From positions 35,931 through 99,930 of the forward strand of contig DATJMX010000036.1 of assembly GCA_035508495.1 (NCBI GenBank): a stretch of 64,000 bases of DNA, in the 5' to 3' direction. The notes below the pieces were generated by a model. That model saw only the letters and a list, made by a program, of their open reading frames with translations, had not been told where the DNA came from and did no database searches. Positions 26,560-35,393 of the stretch are shown one piece after another. Position numbers and translations under genes: made by a program. Numbering within the stretch: the stretch's first letter is position 1; each line of letters begins with the position of its first letter. The stretch comes from Candidatus Binataceae bacterium (GTDB taxonomy: Bacteria; Desulfobacterota; Binatia; Binatales; Binataceae).

Positions 26560-27555
26560 ATGCCACGATCGGCGATAGCAGTATGCGTGAACCAGACAGG
26601 GAGAGCGCGCAGCGGGCGCCGGCGCAGGTTCCTCGGCGTCGGGGTCGCGATGCTTGGGCTGCCTGTCATCTTGTGGGTCGGCGCAGCGACCTTCATCGCC
26701 AATCAGATCAAGTATCCGATCTTTTTGTCGAGCGCACGGGGCGACGATGTAGTGGGCGAGCACGTTCCCGAGCGCACCAGCCATCCTTACGACCTGGCGC
26801 GCTCCTCGATCGGCGTGATGCCCGACGAGTTCAAAGCGGGTCAGGTAGAGTTCGCGGGATTGCCGGTTGACGTAAGCGGGCTCTATTTCCACGGACGCAG
26901 GAGCGACACGATCATTCTGCTCGCAGCCGCCGGGGGCGGCACCGAGTCGCTGATTCCATACGCGCAATTTCTATACGCCGCGGGTTACTCGGTCCTCGCG
27001 CTCGACAGTCTGAGCAACGCGCATCTGGGTACCGACTTCGGATGGACCGACAGCGCGGCCGTGCTGAAAGCGGCGGCGAAGCTGCGCCATGACGGCGTGG
27101 GGCGAATCGCCGTGATGGGAATCTCGGAGGGCGGCGCGGCCGCGATCTTCGCGGCTGCCGAAAAACCGATGTTCAGCGCCGTGATCGCTGACAGCTCCTA
27201 CGCTAACCTCGACGAGATGCTGCGGCAGAACCCCTCGATCGCGGGGCTGAATCCGGCGTTCGCGGCCACGGTGCTGGGGATCGCAGAGCATCGATGGTTC
27301 CCGCGGCCCTTCACCGAGATCGCGCCCGCTGATGCCGCGCTCAAGCTGCGATGTCCACTGCTGGTCATTCAGAACGAGGCCGACCCGTTGACTCCGGTCG
27401 CAAACGGCCGAGCAATCGAGGACGCCGCCCGCAAATCGGGAAATCGGGCCCAGCTCTGGGTCGCTCCCGCCCAAGGGCACGGCAACGCAATCTTCGAGAT
27501 TTCCGACCAGTATAAAAAGCAGGTCCTGGATTTTCTCGCCGCGAACATGAGCTGA
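26560..27555 (+). CDS. Membrane-anchored alpha/beta hydrolase
   Basis: 331-residue hydrolase with an N-terminal hydrophobic anchor (FLGVGVAMLGLPVILWVGAA) and a periplasmic catalytic domain. The nucleophile serine is in GISEGGAA, the acid in NEADPLTP, and the histidine in QGHGN. The layout resembles the BEM46/serine aminopeptidase-like hydrolases. ATG 26560 gives a basic N-terminus before the anchor; GTG 26530 is possible. It stands just upstream of a two-component system but with no overlap. Substrate unknown. Confidence 0.8.
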   Translation: MPRSAIAVCVNQTGRARSGRRRRFLGVGVAMLGLPVILWVGAATFIANQIKYPIFLSSARGDDVVGEHVPERTSHPYDLARSSIGVMPDEFKAGQVEFAGLPVDVSGLYFHGRRSDTIILLAAAGGGTESLIPYAQFLYAAGYSVLALDSLSNAHLGTDFGWTDSAAVLKAAAKLRHDGVGRIAVMGISEGGAAAIFAAAEKPMFSAVIADSSYANLDEMLRQNPSIAGLNPAFAATVLGIAEHRWFPRPFTEIAPADAALKLRCPLLVIQNEADPLTPVANGRAIEDAARKSGNRAQLWVAPAQGHGNAIFEISDQYKKQVLDFLAANMS

Positions 27556-27579
27556 AGCTCTCTGAATCCCTCGCCGTTA

Positions 27580-29238
27580 ATGGGCAAAGAAGATTTCGCC
27601 GAGAGGCTCTTTTCCTGCGGTGGTGTCTGTGGATCAATAATGGCGGCGCAGTTGATGCTGCGCCTGGCTAAAGGGGTGGCCGACAATTCTTCACTGCGCG
27701 ATTCCGCCTTGAGCGCTTCCAGCGAGCGCGATGGCGATTCTCGTTCGCTCGAATTCGAACTGCGCAACATCGCATCGATCGCGGTCCGCGCCTGCAATGC
27801 TGGCGTGACGGCGCTCTCGTGTGCCCTCTTTGGAACGACGGCCGATGTCCGCGCAGGAGATGGATCCGCGAAGTGGGACGCCGTCCTCGAGGCCGCATGC
27901 TCCGCGCTCGCAAACCGAATGCTCGATTCGGAGACGAACGGCCATGGCGGAACCACACTTTCGGCCCCGCAGCTCGAATCGCTCATCGCCCGTGCGCGCA
28001 AAGTTGACCCGCGGGCGCGCATCCATGCTGCCGCACTGTCTCGGCACGGAGCGGTGGTGAAAGCGATCGCCATCACGACAAGTGAGATTGGCCAACCCCA
28101 ACTTGAAGCATCGCTTGAGCTTGCCGCCGAGGCAGCGGCTGCGTGCTGCCGGCGCCAAAGCGGGACGGTCACGGCCGCGTCGTGGCGCCAGCTGGCCGCC
28201 GATGCAGCCGAGCGCGCCGCCGCTTCACTTAAAGCACTTGATGAAGTTTCCCGGCGGATACGAGACGCCGACGATGCGGCACGATTAGTGTCCCTGGCCG
28301 CTCGGGACGCGCGCTATGAAAGGCTCGGGGCATTTATCGCCGACGCGGCCGGGGCGCACGATTGGGGCGTCGGTCGGACTCGTGGTGCCGAGCTCGAAAT
28401 CCTCGCCGCCTCTCGGAAGTTCGAGCTCGATTCCGTTGCGATCGCCGATGCGTTGTCGAACTCGCAAATCGTCGTTCGCGATAGGTTCACGTATGTGCCC
28501 CTTGGCGAGTTTATCGTCGCGCTCGTATCGAGAACATCACTCACTGATGATGCTCGCGCTCGGCTTGAAGCAATTGCCGCGCGCCTGCGCGATACCGTTC
28601 GCATCTGGCAGCTCGAAGCTGACGATGCGGCACGGCAGGCGCTCCTGCAGCGGATGGCACTCCGGATGTTCGCGGCGGTCGACGAGGAGCGCGCGCGGAT
28701 CGCGCGCGATCTCCATGACGACCAGGCCCAGCTCCTCACCGCGGCGAAGATCGCGCTCGAAGGCGGCCGCGACGAGGCGCGCGCGATCCTGTCACAGGTC
28801 GAAGGCGAGCTGCGGCGCCGCACGCGCGAGCTGCGCCCCGCCCTGCTCGGCGCGGCTACGCTCGACGAGCTTATCAACCGGGAACTGGAACGGCTTGGCA
28901 CCGTCGGAATCGCCGCGCGGTTCAACCATGGGTCGGGCGCGAGCCGGATTTCGCGGCCAATCCAACAACTTTGTTACCAGGTGACGCGCGAGGCTGTATC
29001 CAACGTTATTCGCCACGCACATGCCCGTTCCGTTGAGGTTAAAATAGGGCGCCAGGCGGGGGGTGCATTGGTGACAATTTCCGACGACGGTCGCGGTATC
29101 GAAGCCGGGCGCGATGCGGAAGGCGTTGGGCTAAAGGGCGTGCGCGAGCGCGTCGAGCTCCTGGGCGGCAAGCTCTCGGTTCAATCGGGCGCGCACGGCA
29201 CTGTCGTGAGCGCCGAAATCCCGGAGCCGATGGAATAG
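27580..29238 (+). CDS. Soluble NarL-type sensor histidine kinase with unrecognised N-terminus
   Basis: 552-residue kinase of the HisKA_3 class. The phospho-acceptor is H379 in ARDLHDDQAQ. The ATPase domain has an N box (TREAVSNVIRHAHA), G1 (DDGRG) and G2 (GVGLKGVRERVELLGG). No transmembrane segment is evident; residues 1-370 are Ala/Arg-rich helices with two possible sensor modules that do not match PAS clearly and only loosely suggest GAF. Starts ATG 27580 or ATG 27640. A LuxR-type response regulator follows ten bases later, making a two-gene cytoplasmic two-component system whose stimulus is unknown. Confidence 0.85.
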   Translation: MGKEDFAERLFSCGGVCGSIMAAQLMLRLAKGVADNSSLRDSALSASSERDGDSRSLEFELRNIASIAVRACNAGVTALSCALFGTTADVRAGDGSAKWDAVLEAACSALANRMLDSETNGHGGTTLSAPQLESLIARARKVDPRARIHAAALSRHGAVVKAIAITTSEIGQPQLEASLELAAEAAAACCRRQSGTVTAASWRQLAADAAERAAASLKALDEVSRRIRDADDAARLVSLAARDARYERLGAFIADAAGAHDWGVGRTRGAELEILAASRKFELDSVAIADALSNSQIVVRDRFTYVPLGEFIVALVSRTSLTDDARARLEAIAARLRDTVRIWQLEADDAARQALLQRMALRMFAAVDEERARIARDLHDDQAQLLTAAKIALEGGRDEARAILSQVEGELRRRTRELRPALLGAATLDELINRELERLGTVGIAARFNHGSGASRISRPIQQLCYQVTREAVSNVIRHAHARSVEVKIGRQAGGALVTISDDGRGIEAGRDAEGVGLKGVRERVELLGGKLSVQSGAHGTVVSAEIPEPME

Positions 29239-29248
29239 CGCCGCTGCC

Positions 29249-29911
29249 ATGAACAGCAACAATCACGAACGGATCCGCGTTCTGCTGGCCGACGACCACC
29301 GCATTCTGCGCGAGGCGCTACGCGGGGTGCTGGCGCCCGAATGCGAGGTGATCGGCGAGGCGGCCAGCGGCGAGGCTGCCGTTGCGATGGCGGCGCAATT
29401 GCGCCCGCATGTCGTCGTGCTTGATATCGGGATGCCTGGGATGGGCGGGCTCGCCGCCGCGCATCGTATCAACCGCGAAGCTCCCGGCAGCAAGGTCCTC
29501 GTGCTGAGCCAATACGATGACGAGGAGTACGTCATCGAGGCGCTGGGCGAGGCGGGCGCCGCAGGCTACCTGGTCAAGACCGATGCGGCGTCGGAGCTCT
29601 TGGCCGCGGTGCGGGCAGTGCATGCGGGCCGGCGGTATTTAAGCCCGTCGATCGCGCCGATCGTGCTCGGGCGTCTGCGTAATCCCGTGCGCGGCGACGG
29701 CCCCGGCGGCGTGCGCCTGACGCGGCGCGAGCGCGAGGTGCTGCGACTTATCGGCGAAGGCTCGACCACCAAGGAAGTTGCGCAACGCCTAGGGATCAGC
29801 CCCAAGACCGCGCAGGTGCATCGCGAGAATTTGAAGCAGAAGCTCGATCTGCGCTCGACCGCCGCGATGGTGCGCTACGCGATCAAGCACAAGCTGATCA
29901 GGCTGGACTGA
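29249..29911 (+). CDS. NarL/LuxR-family response regulator
   Basis: 220-residue regulator. Receiver domain: acidic pair D15-D16, phospho-acceptor D59 in VVLDIGMP, and K110. Output: a GerE/LuxR helix-turn-helix from LTRREREVLRLIGEGSTTKE through AQRLGISPKTAQVHRENL. It is the partner of the upstream kinase (gap ten bases). It probably activates transcription as a dimer; target genes are unknown, though the VOC gene 117 bases downstream is a candidate. Confidence 0.95.
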   Translation: MNSNNHERIRVLLADDHRILREALRGVLAPECEVIGEAASGEAAVAMAAQLRPHVVVLDIGMPGMGGLAAAHRINREAPGSKVLVLSQYDDEEYVIEALGEAGAAGYLVKTDAASELLAAVRAVHAGRRYLSPSIAPIVLGRLRNPVRGDGPGGVRLTRREREVLRLIGEGSTTKEVAQRLGISPKTAQVHRENLKQKLDLRSTAAMVRYAIKHKLIRLD

Positions 29912-30027
29912 GGCAGATCGTCTGAACAAGAGTCCTAAACGAGCGTTCCAATTTTCCCGCTCATTGTGCTAATTGTCACTTTTGGTAAGCCATTCGGCAG
30001 GGCGCGCGGCCCCCGGGAGAAAAACAT

Positions 30028-30597
30028 ATGGAGCGCAGAGGCGTTCATCATCTAGGGCTTGCAACACTCGACATGGATCGCACGATCGAGTTCTACACCA
30101 AGAAGATGGGCTTCGATGTCGCGTGGTGCGACATTATCGAGATGCCCGACGGCGGCAAGATCAAGCACGCGTTTTTCGACACCGGCGACGGATGCCTGGT
30201 CGCATTCATGTGCCCCGAGAAGATGAAGGGCGTGCCGACGGAGTGGGCGACCGACATCAACAGCGCGCAGGGTCTGCCCGGGATGTTCTACCATTTCGCC
30301 TTTTACGTCCCGACGGTCGAGGCGCTGGAGAAAAAGCGCGAAGAGCTGATCTCACGCGGCATCGATGTCACCGCGGTGCTTGACCATGAGTGGTGCCGAT
30401 CGATCTACTTCCGCGATCCCAACGGCCTGTTGCTCGAATATTGCGTGACCGTGCGCGAGTTCACCGCCGAGGACCAGATCATGAAGCATCACGATCAGCC
30501 AGGCTTCATGACCAAGGATCCGGCGGCGCTAAAGCATGCGAATCGCGTCATGGCGGGACCGCCGCCCAATGTCGCGCCGACCCGTCCTCCGGTCTAA
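30028..30597 (+). CDS. VOC superfamily (glyoxalase/extradiol fold) protein
   Basis: 189-residue protein with one VOC module. The metal-ligand pattern is visible: His in GVHHLGLAT at the start, a central His in FYHFAFYV, and Glu in RDPNGLLLEYCV at the end. This superfamily includes glyoxalase I, type I extradiol dioxygenases and fosfomycin-resistance enzymes; none can be chosen from sequence alone. The C-terminal 35 residues form an extension. ATG 30028 follows GGGAG. A strong terminator follows immediately. Confidence 0.85.
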   Translation: MERRGVHHLGLATLDMDRTIEFYTKKMGFDVAWCDIIEMPDGGKIKHAFFDTGDGCLVAFMCPEKMKGVPTEWATDINSAQGLPGMFYHFAFYVPTVEALEKKREELISRGIDVTAVLDHEWCRSIYFRDPNGLLLEYCVTVREFTAEDQIMKHHDQPGFMTKDPAALKHANRVMAGPPPNVAPTRPPV

Positions 30598-30618
30598 TCG
30601 ATCTGTCAGGATTTTAGA

Positions 30619-30651
30619 GCGGCCGGGCCCAAACCCGGCCGCTTTTCTTTT
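30619..30651 (+). terminator. Rho-independent terminator after the VOC gene
   Basis: A perfect nine-base stem GCGGCCGGG (30619-30627) pairs with CCCGGCCGC (30634-30642) across the loop CCCAAA, followed by TTTTCTTTT. It sits 22 bases past the VOC stop. Confidence 0.92.
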
Positions 30652-30712
30652 ACGCTCGTCTGTCGCATTGTGCGGCTTGCTACACAATCTTCCGCATTCG
30701 GAGAACTTTTTT

Positions 30713-31393
30713 ATGGCTGAGATGGGAGTATTCGAAGTCATCCACACGGCGCGCGCGCTCAGGCGTTTCAAGCCCGATCCCGTGCCCGACGAAGTGCTTA
30801 CCAAGGTGCTCGACGCCGCAATCCGCGCGCCCTCGGGCAGCAACGAGCAGACTTGGCAGTTCATCGTGATCAAGGACGCCGCGCAGCGCAAAAAGCTCGG
30901 CGACATCTATCGCAAAGGCGGCCAGATTTTGCTGGCGCTGTATGCGAACCGCGTGCGCCCCGAGCATATGCCCCAGGCCCAATATGACAAGCTGATGGCC
31001 TCGGCCTACTACCTGATCGATCACATGGGCGACGCGCCCGTGCTGCTCCTCGCGTGCCTGCAGCAGACGGCGCCCGCCGGACCGCCCCCGCAACTCCCGC
31101 CCGAGGCGGCCGCGGCGATGAAAAATCTCGGCCGGATGTCAGGCTCGAGCATCTATCCCGCGGTGCAGAACGTGATTCTTGCCTGCCGCGCGGTCGGCCT
31201 CGGCACCTGCCTCACCACGATTCACATGTTCTACGAGGAAGAGGTCAGAGCCGCGCTCGGCCTGCCCGACGATGTCCAGACCTACGCCCTGCTGCCGATC
31301 GGCTACCCCAGCGACAAGTTCGGTCAAATTAAACGCAAGCCGCTGTCCGAGGTCGTGCACCTCGACAAGTGGAACAACCACTGGAAGGGCTGA
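30713..31393 (+). CDS. Nitroreductase-family flavoprotein
   Basis: 226-residue FMN-dependent reductase. Family markers are the N-terminal TARALRRFKPDPVP with the FMN-phosphate arginines, APSGSNEQTWQFIV, and the later NVILACRAVGLGT. Nitroreductase-fold enzymes reduce nitro groups, quinones or enones, or act in flavin metabolism. ATG 30713 has CGGAG upstream. It begins after the terminator of the VOC gene and thus has its own transcription unit. Natural substrate unknown. Confidence 0.9.
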   Translation: MAEMGVFEVIHTARALRRFKPDPVPDEVLTKVLDAAIRAPSGSNEQTWQFIVIKDAAQRKKLGDIYRKGGQILLALYANRVRPEHMPQAQYDKLMASAYYLIDHMGDAPVLLLACLQQTAPAGPPPQLPPEAAAAMKNLGRMSGSSIYPAVQNVILACRAVGLGTCLTTIHMFYEEEVRAALGLPDDVQTYALLPIGYPSDKFGQIKRKPLSEVVHLDKWNNHWKG

Positions 31394-31433
31394 CCTCGGA
31401 CGGTTAGATCCTCGCCGCCCTTCAAAATAGCCT

Positions 31434-31650
31434 CGCCCGCGGCGGAAACCGCGGGCGGAAGCCGCAAACCGGGAGAGGCCACGGAGCGATTCGTATGCGA
31501 ATCGCTCCGCGGGTGAGGGTGCAGTAGCGGGAGCTTGCAACAATGCTCGTCGCTCACATCCTGCCAACTTCGCGCCGCTGCACCCTCAACCGACTGGATC
31601 GCGACTTGATCTCAGACATATCAAGTCGCGATCCAGTCTGCCTCTCCCGC
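31434..31650. repeat. Nested intergenic hairpin element (REP/BIME-like)
   Basis: The 304-base gap after the nitroreductase holds four layers of inverted repeats. (1) CGCCCGCGG/CCGCGGGCG at 31434-31457. (2) Outer arms CGGGAGAGGC near 31470 and GCCTCTCCCG near 31640. (3) Inside the left arm, a 12-base hairpin CGGAGCGATTCG/CGAATCGCTCCG (31482-31509). (4) Inside the right arm, a perfect 19-base stem (31592-31610 with 31620-31638, starting GACTGGATCGCG). Between these, GTGAGGGTGCAG and CTGCACCCTCA form inner arms. GGGAGAGG...GTGAGGGTG blocks are frequent intergenic repeats in many proteobacteria-like genomes. There is no coding frame. Confidence 0.75.
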
Positions 31651-31696
31651 TGCGTGGGCTAGGTTATTCAAGAGAGAAGACTGTTCATTTATGCGC

Positions 31697-32151
31697 TCAC
31701 GACTTCGCTTCGTCGTGGAGATCCTGCGTGACGCGGCCAGCCAGATGCTTCACTTGATCGCGCTGCGACATCAGTCCTGCCAGCGCTGCCGCATCGGGCT
31801 CTGTGCGCAGGCGATACTCGTCGGCGGCATGGACGAAATTCTCGTATGCCACCAGCATCTTGTCGAAATCCTTGTGCGAATGGCGCGAGGCTTCGCGCGG
31901 GGTCGAAGCGGAAAACGCGCTCGCCTTGTTAAACGCGTAGTAAAACTCGCCCATCTCCTCTGACGTCACCTTGTGATCGTCGAGCATGAAATCCGCCTTG
32001 CTGTAATCGGCGAGCTTGTCGCACAGGTCTGAGATCAGCGACACATTCGCCGCCACCGCCTGGTTGTAATCGCGCGAGTAGCAAGCCGAGGCAGCGAGCG
32101 CCGCGATGAGCAGGAGAAAAAAAAGGGGCCGGCCAAAGCCGGCCCGTTCAT
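31697..32151 (-). CDS. Candidate lipoprotein with a frame discontinuity in its signal peptide
   Basis: The reading frame ending at 31697 encodes a hydrophobic core (LFFLLLIAALAASAC, with the last Cys as probable lipidation site) and then about 115 polar residues (CYSRDYNQAVAANVS, GEFYYAFNKAS, ending HDEAKS). No function recognised. The frame has no ATG before the core. An ATG at 32151 lies in another frame and would join it if the T8 tract (minus strand, bases 32124-32117) held nine T. The same stretch forms the terminator of the upstream hydrolase. The length 32151-31697 is therefore not a multiple of three. Either the start is a GTG further up (for example 32269), or there is slippage, an assembly error or a real mutation. 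Confidence 0.55.
32117..32145 (-). terminator. Rho-independent terminator after dienelactone hydrolase
   Basis: On the minus strand GGGCCGGC-TTTG-GCCGGCCC is followed by C and eight T. It lies 37 bases past the hydrolase stop and overlaps the 5' end of the lipoprotein candidate. Confidence 0.85.
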
Positions 32152-32181
32152 GAGGTCTATGCAACTCGATGCCGTCCCTGC

Positions 32182-32907
32182 TCAGCCGAGATGCTGCTTG
32201 AAGAAGGCGATGGTCTTGGTCCACGCCTCCTTGGAATGCGTAGGATGGAACGACGGACGCTCGTCGCACATGAAGCCGTGATCGGCGTCGGGGTACAGCA
32301 CGACTTCGGCGCTCTTGCCCGCCTTGCGCAGCGCGTCGCGAAACGCATCGACTTCTTCGATCGGGATGAAGGCGTCCTTGCCGCCGAAGAAGGCGAGCAC
32401 GGCGGCGTTGAGACCCTCGACGTACTCAATCGGCGCCTTCACTCCCGGCTGCCGCGACTTGACCATCCCGCCGCCGTAGTAAGGCGCGGTCGCTTTGACA
32501 TCGCGATTACGGCACGCAGTCAAAAAGCTGATCCTGCCGCCCATGCAGAAGCCCGTGGTGCCGAAGCTTTGCTTCACTTCTTTCATCGGCTTCAGATGAT
32601 TGATCGAGGCGCTCATGTCGGCGACGATCTGGTCGTCATTGAGCGCGCCCATCAGGCGCATCGCGCCCGGAAGGTCGTTGTAGCCAACGACGTTGTTGGG
32701 GGAACGGAAATAGATATTCGGCGACAGCGCGACAAAACCCTCGGCCGCAAAGCGATTCGTGATGCTCCTGATATGATCGTTGAGCCCGAACGCCTCCATC
32801 ACGACGATAAGCCCCGGATAAGGGCCACCCGTCGCGGGACGCGCGAGATGCGCCGGCATTTTCTCACTACCGGTCTGTACGGTAACTTCCTGTGAAACAA
32901 CTTCCAT
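32182..32907 (-). CDS. Dienelactone hydrolase family protein
   Basis: 241-residue alpha/beta hydrolase with the dienelactone hydrolase triad: nucleophile C121 in GFCMGG, D178 in FGGKDAF and H210 in PDADHGF, plus the E38 region MEAFGLN that activates the cysteine. Family members open dienelactones in chlorocatechol breakdown, but many act on other esters. ATG 32907 has GGAGG eight bases upstream; a much longer open frame upstream is spurious. Single-gene unit with its own terminator. Confidence 0.9.
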   Translation of the reverse strand: MEVVSQEVTVQTGSEKMPAHLARPATGGPYPGLIVVMEAFGLNDHIRSITNRFAAEGFVALSPNIYFRSPNNVVGYNDLPGAMRLMGALNDDQIVADMSASINHLKPMKEVKQSFGTTGFCMGGRISFLTACRNRDVKATAPYYGGGMVKSRQPGVKAPIEYVEGLNAAVLAFFGGKDAFIPIEEVDAFRDALRKAGKSAEVVLYPDADHGFMCDERPSFHPTHSKEAWTKTIAFFKQHLG

Positions 32908-33150
32908 AATGGCTGCCTCCCTGTCGGTATCCCGCGGGGAACGCGGGCGCGGCGTTGCCAAGCAATTGAGATAAGCGCCGCTTAGGATTTGCATGCGAAC
33001 AGAAAACGCTTGCGATCCTTCGATCCTTGTCGCACACCTCGCACTCCTGCTCAAGTACGTTTCATGCCCCACCCAGGTTGCGTCTCGCGCGCGACAGATG
33101 CGCGCCGCTACTATATGCGGATTCGAGATGCGCCGCCGATCGGCACCTGA

Positions 33151-33864
33151 ATGATCCCCTTCCGCGACAACGCGGCGCCGCGCCGCCTCACGCCAATCAA
33201 CATCGCACTGATCGCGATCAACGTCGCCGTTTTCGTCTACGAAGTGAGCCTCGGCCCCAACCTCGGCGGCTTCGTCGATCGTTTTGCGATGGTGCCCGGG
33301 GCGATCGACGCGTCGATTCGCTTGCGCGCTCATCTTGCGATTCCGCTCGGCGCGCGCTTGATGCCGCTCGTCACGATCATCACCTCGATGTTCCTGCACG
33401 GCGGCTTCTGGCACATCGCAGGCAATATGCTTTACCTTTATATCTTCGGCGCGGCCGTCGAATGGCGGATGGGCTCGCGCCGCTACCTCTACTTCTACTT
33501 TCTTTCCGGTATCGCGGCGGCGCTCGCCACGGTCCTGATCACGCCGGCCTCGCAAGTGCCGGTGATCGGCGCGAGCGGTGCTATCGCAGGCGTGCTCGGC
33601 GCTTATTTCGTGTTTTTCCCGCGCGGCCGGATCTCGACCATCCTGCCGATCTTTATTTTCATCCAAGTGGTCGAAATTCCGGCGGTCATTTACTTGCTGC
33701 TGTGGTTCGGCTTGCAGCTTTACTCCGGCCTCAGCGAAGGCAGCGCTGCGGCGGCGATGGGCGGCGTCGCGTGGTGGGCGCACATAGGAGGATTCATGTT
33801 CGGCTTGCTACTCGCGCCGCTGATCGCCGATGAACGCAAGCGCAATCGCATCGGGCGTCGATGA
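33151..33864 (+). CDS. Rhomboid-family intramembrane serine protease
   Basis: 237-residue protein with six or seven helices. The catalytic dyad is S142 in GASGAIAG and H211 in WWAHIGGF; HGGFWHIAGNMLYLYIFG with the oxyanion-hole asparagine is present. Rhomboids cut single-pass membrane proteins within the bilayer. ATG 33151 starts directly after a 240-base spacer in which nothing else is seen apart from GC-rich short repeats. It precedes dnaB on the same strand. Confidence 0.92.
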   Translation: MIPFRDNAAPRRLTPINIALIAINVAVFVYEVSLGPNLGGFVDRFAMVPGAIDASIRLRAHLAIPLGARLMPLVTIITSMFLHGGFWHIAGNMLYLYIFGAAVEWRMGSRRYLYFYFLSGIAAALATVLITPASQVPVIGASGAIAGVLGAYFVFFPRGRISTILPIFIFIQVVEIPAVIYLLLWFGLQLYSGLSEGSAAAAMGGVAWWAHIGGFMFGLLLAPLIADERKRNRIGRR

Positions 33865-33969
33865 TTAATTAACATGCTCTGGAAAAACGATCGCGCGCGC
33901 GATGTAATTGCGTTGTAAGCGCACGGCGTATCCGGAATACTTCCGACCCTGAATTGACGCGCACGCGGG

Positions 33970-35367
33970 ATGGAGGATGTGGCAGTGGCGGATTCGACGG
34001 ACGACATTCTTAAGCGCGTTCCCCCACAAAATCTCGACGCCGAGCAATCGGTGCTCGGCGCAATCCTGCTCGAGAACGACGCGATCAACCAGTCGCTCGA
34101 AATTCTCACCGCCGACGATTTCTATCGCGAAGCACATCGACAAATTTTCAGCGCGATGGTCGAGCTGTCGGACCGCAACCAGCCCGTCGATGCGATCACT
34201 CTCGTCGATGCGCTGAAGTCGCGCGGCACGCTCGACAATATTGGCGGCGCCGCGTATATCGCAGAGCTCGCCGCATGCGTTCCCACCGCGGCGAACGTCT
34301 CGCATTACGCGCGTATCGTGCGCGAGAAAGCCGTGCTGCGGAGCCTCGCAACCGTCGCGACCGATATTGCGAGTTCCGCCTACGAAGCGCCGCCCAATGT
34401 CGATGAATTCCTCGACACCGCTGAGCACCGCATCTTCGAGATTTCCGAGCGCCGCATCCGGCCGTCGTTCCATACGATGCCCGAGCTAACGCGCGAGTCG
34501 CTGCGCATCCTGGAGCGGCTCTACGAGAAGCGCGAGCTGGTGACTGGCGTGCCGACCGGTTACATCGATCTCGATCGCGTCACAGCGGGATTGCAACCGT
34601 CCGATTTGATCATCATCGCGGCGCGGCCTTCGATGGGAAAAACGGCGCTAGCGCTCAACATCGCGGCTTACGCGGCGATGGACGCCGATCCTCCGGTGGG
34701 TGTCGCGTTCTTTTCGCTCGAAATGTCAAAGGAGCAGCTCGTGCTGCGTCTCTTATGCTCGGAGGCGCGCGTCAATAGCCAGAAGGCACGCCAGGGATTT
34801 CTGCGCGAGCAGGATTTTCCCAAGCTCGCGCAGGCGGCGGGGCGGCTCTCGGAGGCAAACATCTTTATCGACGATTCCTCCGACATGTCGCCGATCGTGC
34901 TCAAGGCAAAGTGCCGCCGGCTCGCGAAAGAGCGCGGCAATCGCCTCGGACTCATCATGGTCGATTACCTTCAGTTGATGCGCTCGTCGCGGCCGGGAGA
35001 ATCGCGCGAAAAAGAAATCGCCGAGATATCGCGCTCGCTGAAGGCACTCGCCAAGGAACTGCGCGTGCCGGTCGTCGCACTGTCGCAGTTGAATCGCCAG
35101 GTTGAAACGCGGCCCGATCGCCGTCCGCTCCTCGCCGACCTGCGCGAGTCGGGCGCAATCGAGCAGGACGCGGACGTGATCGGCTTCATCTATCGCGACG
35201 ACATGTACAATCGCAAAGACAGCAAGGAACCCGGCGTCGCGGAAGTCATTATCGCCAAGCAGCGTAACGGCCCTACCGACACGGTGAAGCTGACCTATCT
35301 GTCAGAGTACACCCGTTTCGAGAACTACACTCCCGAATCCGGGGTCTTCGAAGACGCCGGCGGCTAA
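33970..35367 (+). CDS. dnaB: Replicative DNA helicase DnaB
   Basis: 465-residue helicase. The N-terminal domain (PPQNLDAEQSVLGAILLEND) and a RecA-like C-terminal domain with Walker A ARPSMGKTA at about 218-226, Walker B LIMVDYLQLM, and the DLRESGAIEQDAD motif with the arginine region are all intact. DnaB is the hexameric ring helicase of the replisome. ATG 33970 follows GGGATGGAGG. The usual rplI neighbour is not present; rhomboid is upstream. No intein is present. Confidence 0.97.
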   Translation: MEDVAVADSTDDILKRVPPQNLDAEQSVLGAILLENDAINQSLEILTADDFYREAHRQIFSAMVELSDRNQPVDAITLVDALKSRGTLDNIGGAAYIAELAACVPTAANVSHYARIVREKAVLRSLATVATDIASSAYEAPPNVDEFLDTAEHRIFEISERRIRPSFHTMPELTRESLRILERLYEKRELVTGVPTGYIDLDRVTAGLQPSDLIIIAARPSMGKTALALNIAAYAAMDADPPVGVAFFSLEMSKEQLVLRLLCSEARVNSQKARQGFLREQDFPKLAQAAGRLSEANIFIDDSSDMSPIVLKAKCRRLAKERGNRLGLIMVDYLQLMRSSRPGESREKEIAEISRSLKALAKELRVPVVALSQLNRQVETRPDRRPLLADLRESGAIEQDADVIGFIYRDDMYNRKDSKEPGVAEVIIAKQRNGPTDTVKLTYLSEYTRFENYTPESGVFEDAGG

Positions 35368-35393
35368 ACGAGTCTTCTCTGGAATTCCAGGCG

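Noticed and set aside
25537..26967. Long N-terminal extension of the methyltransferase frame to 26967
   Set aside because: The extra 210 codons lack similarity and overlap the opposite-strand hydrolase; the family N-terminus begins at 26337.
31434..31650. CRISPR array possibility
   Set aside because: The repeats are inverted, of different sequence and not regularly spaced; no direct repeats or cas genes.
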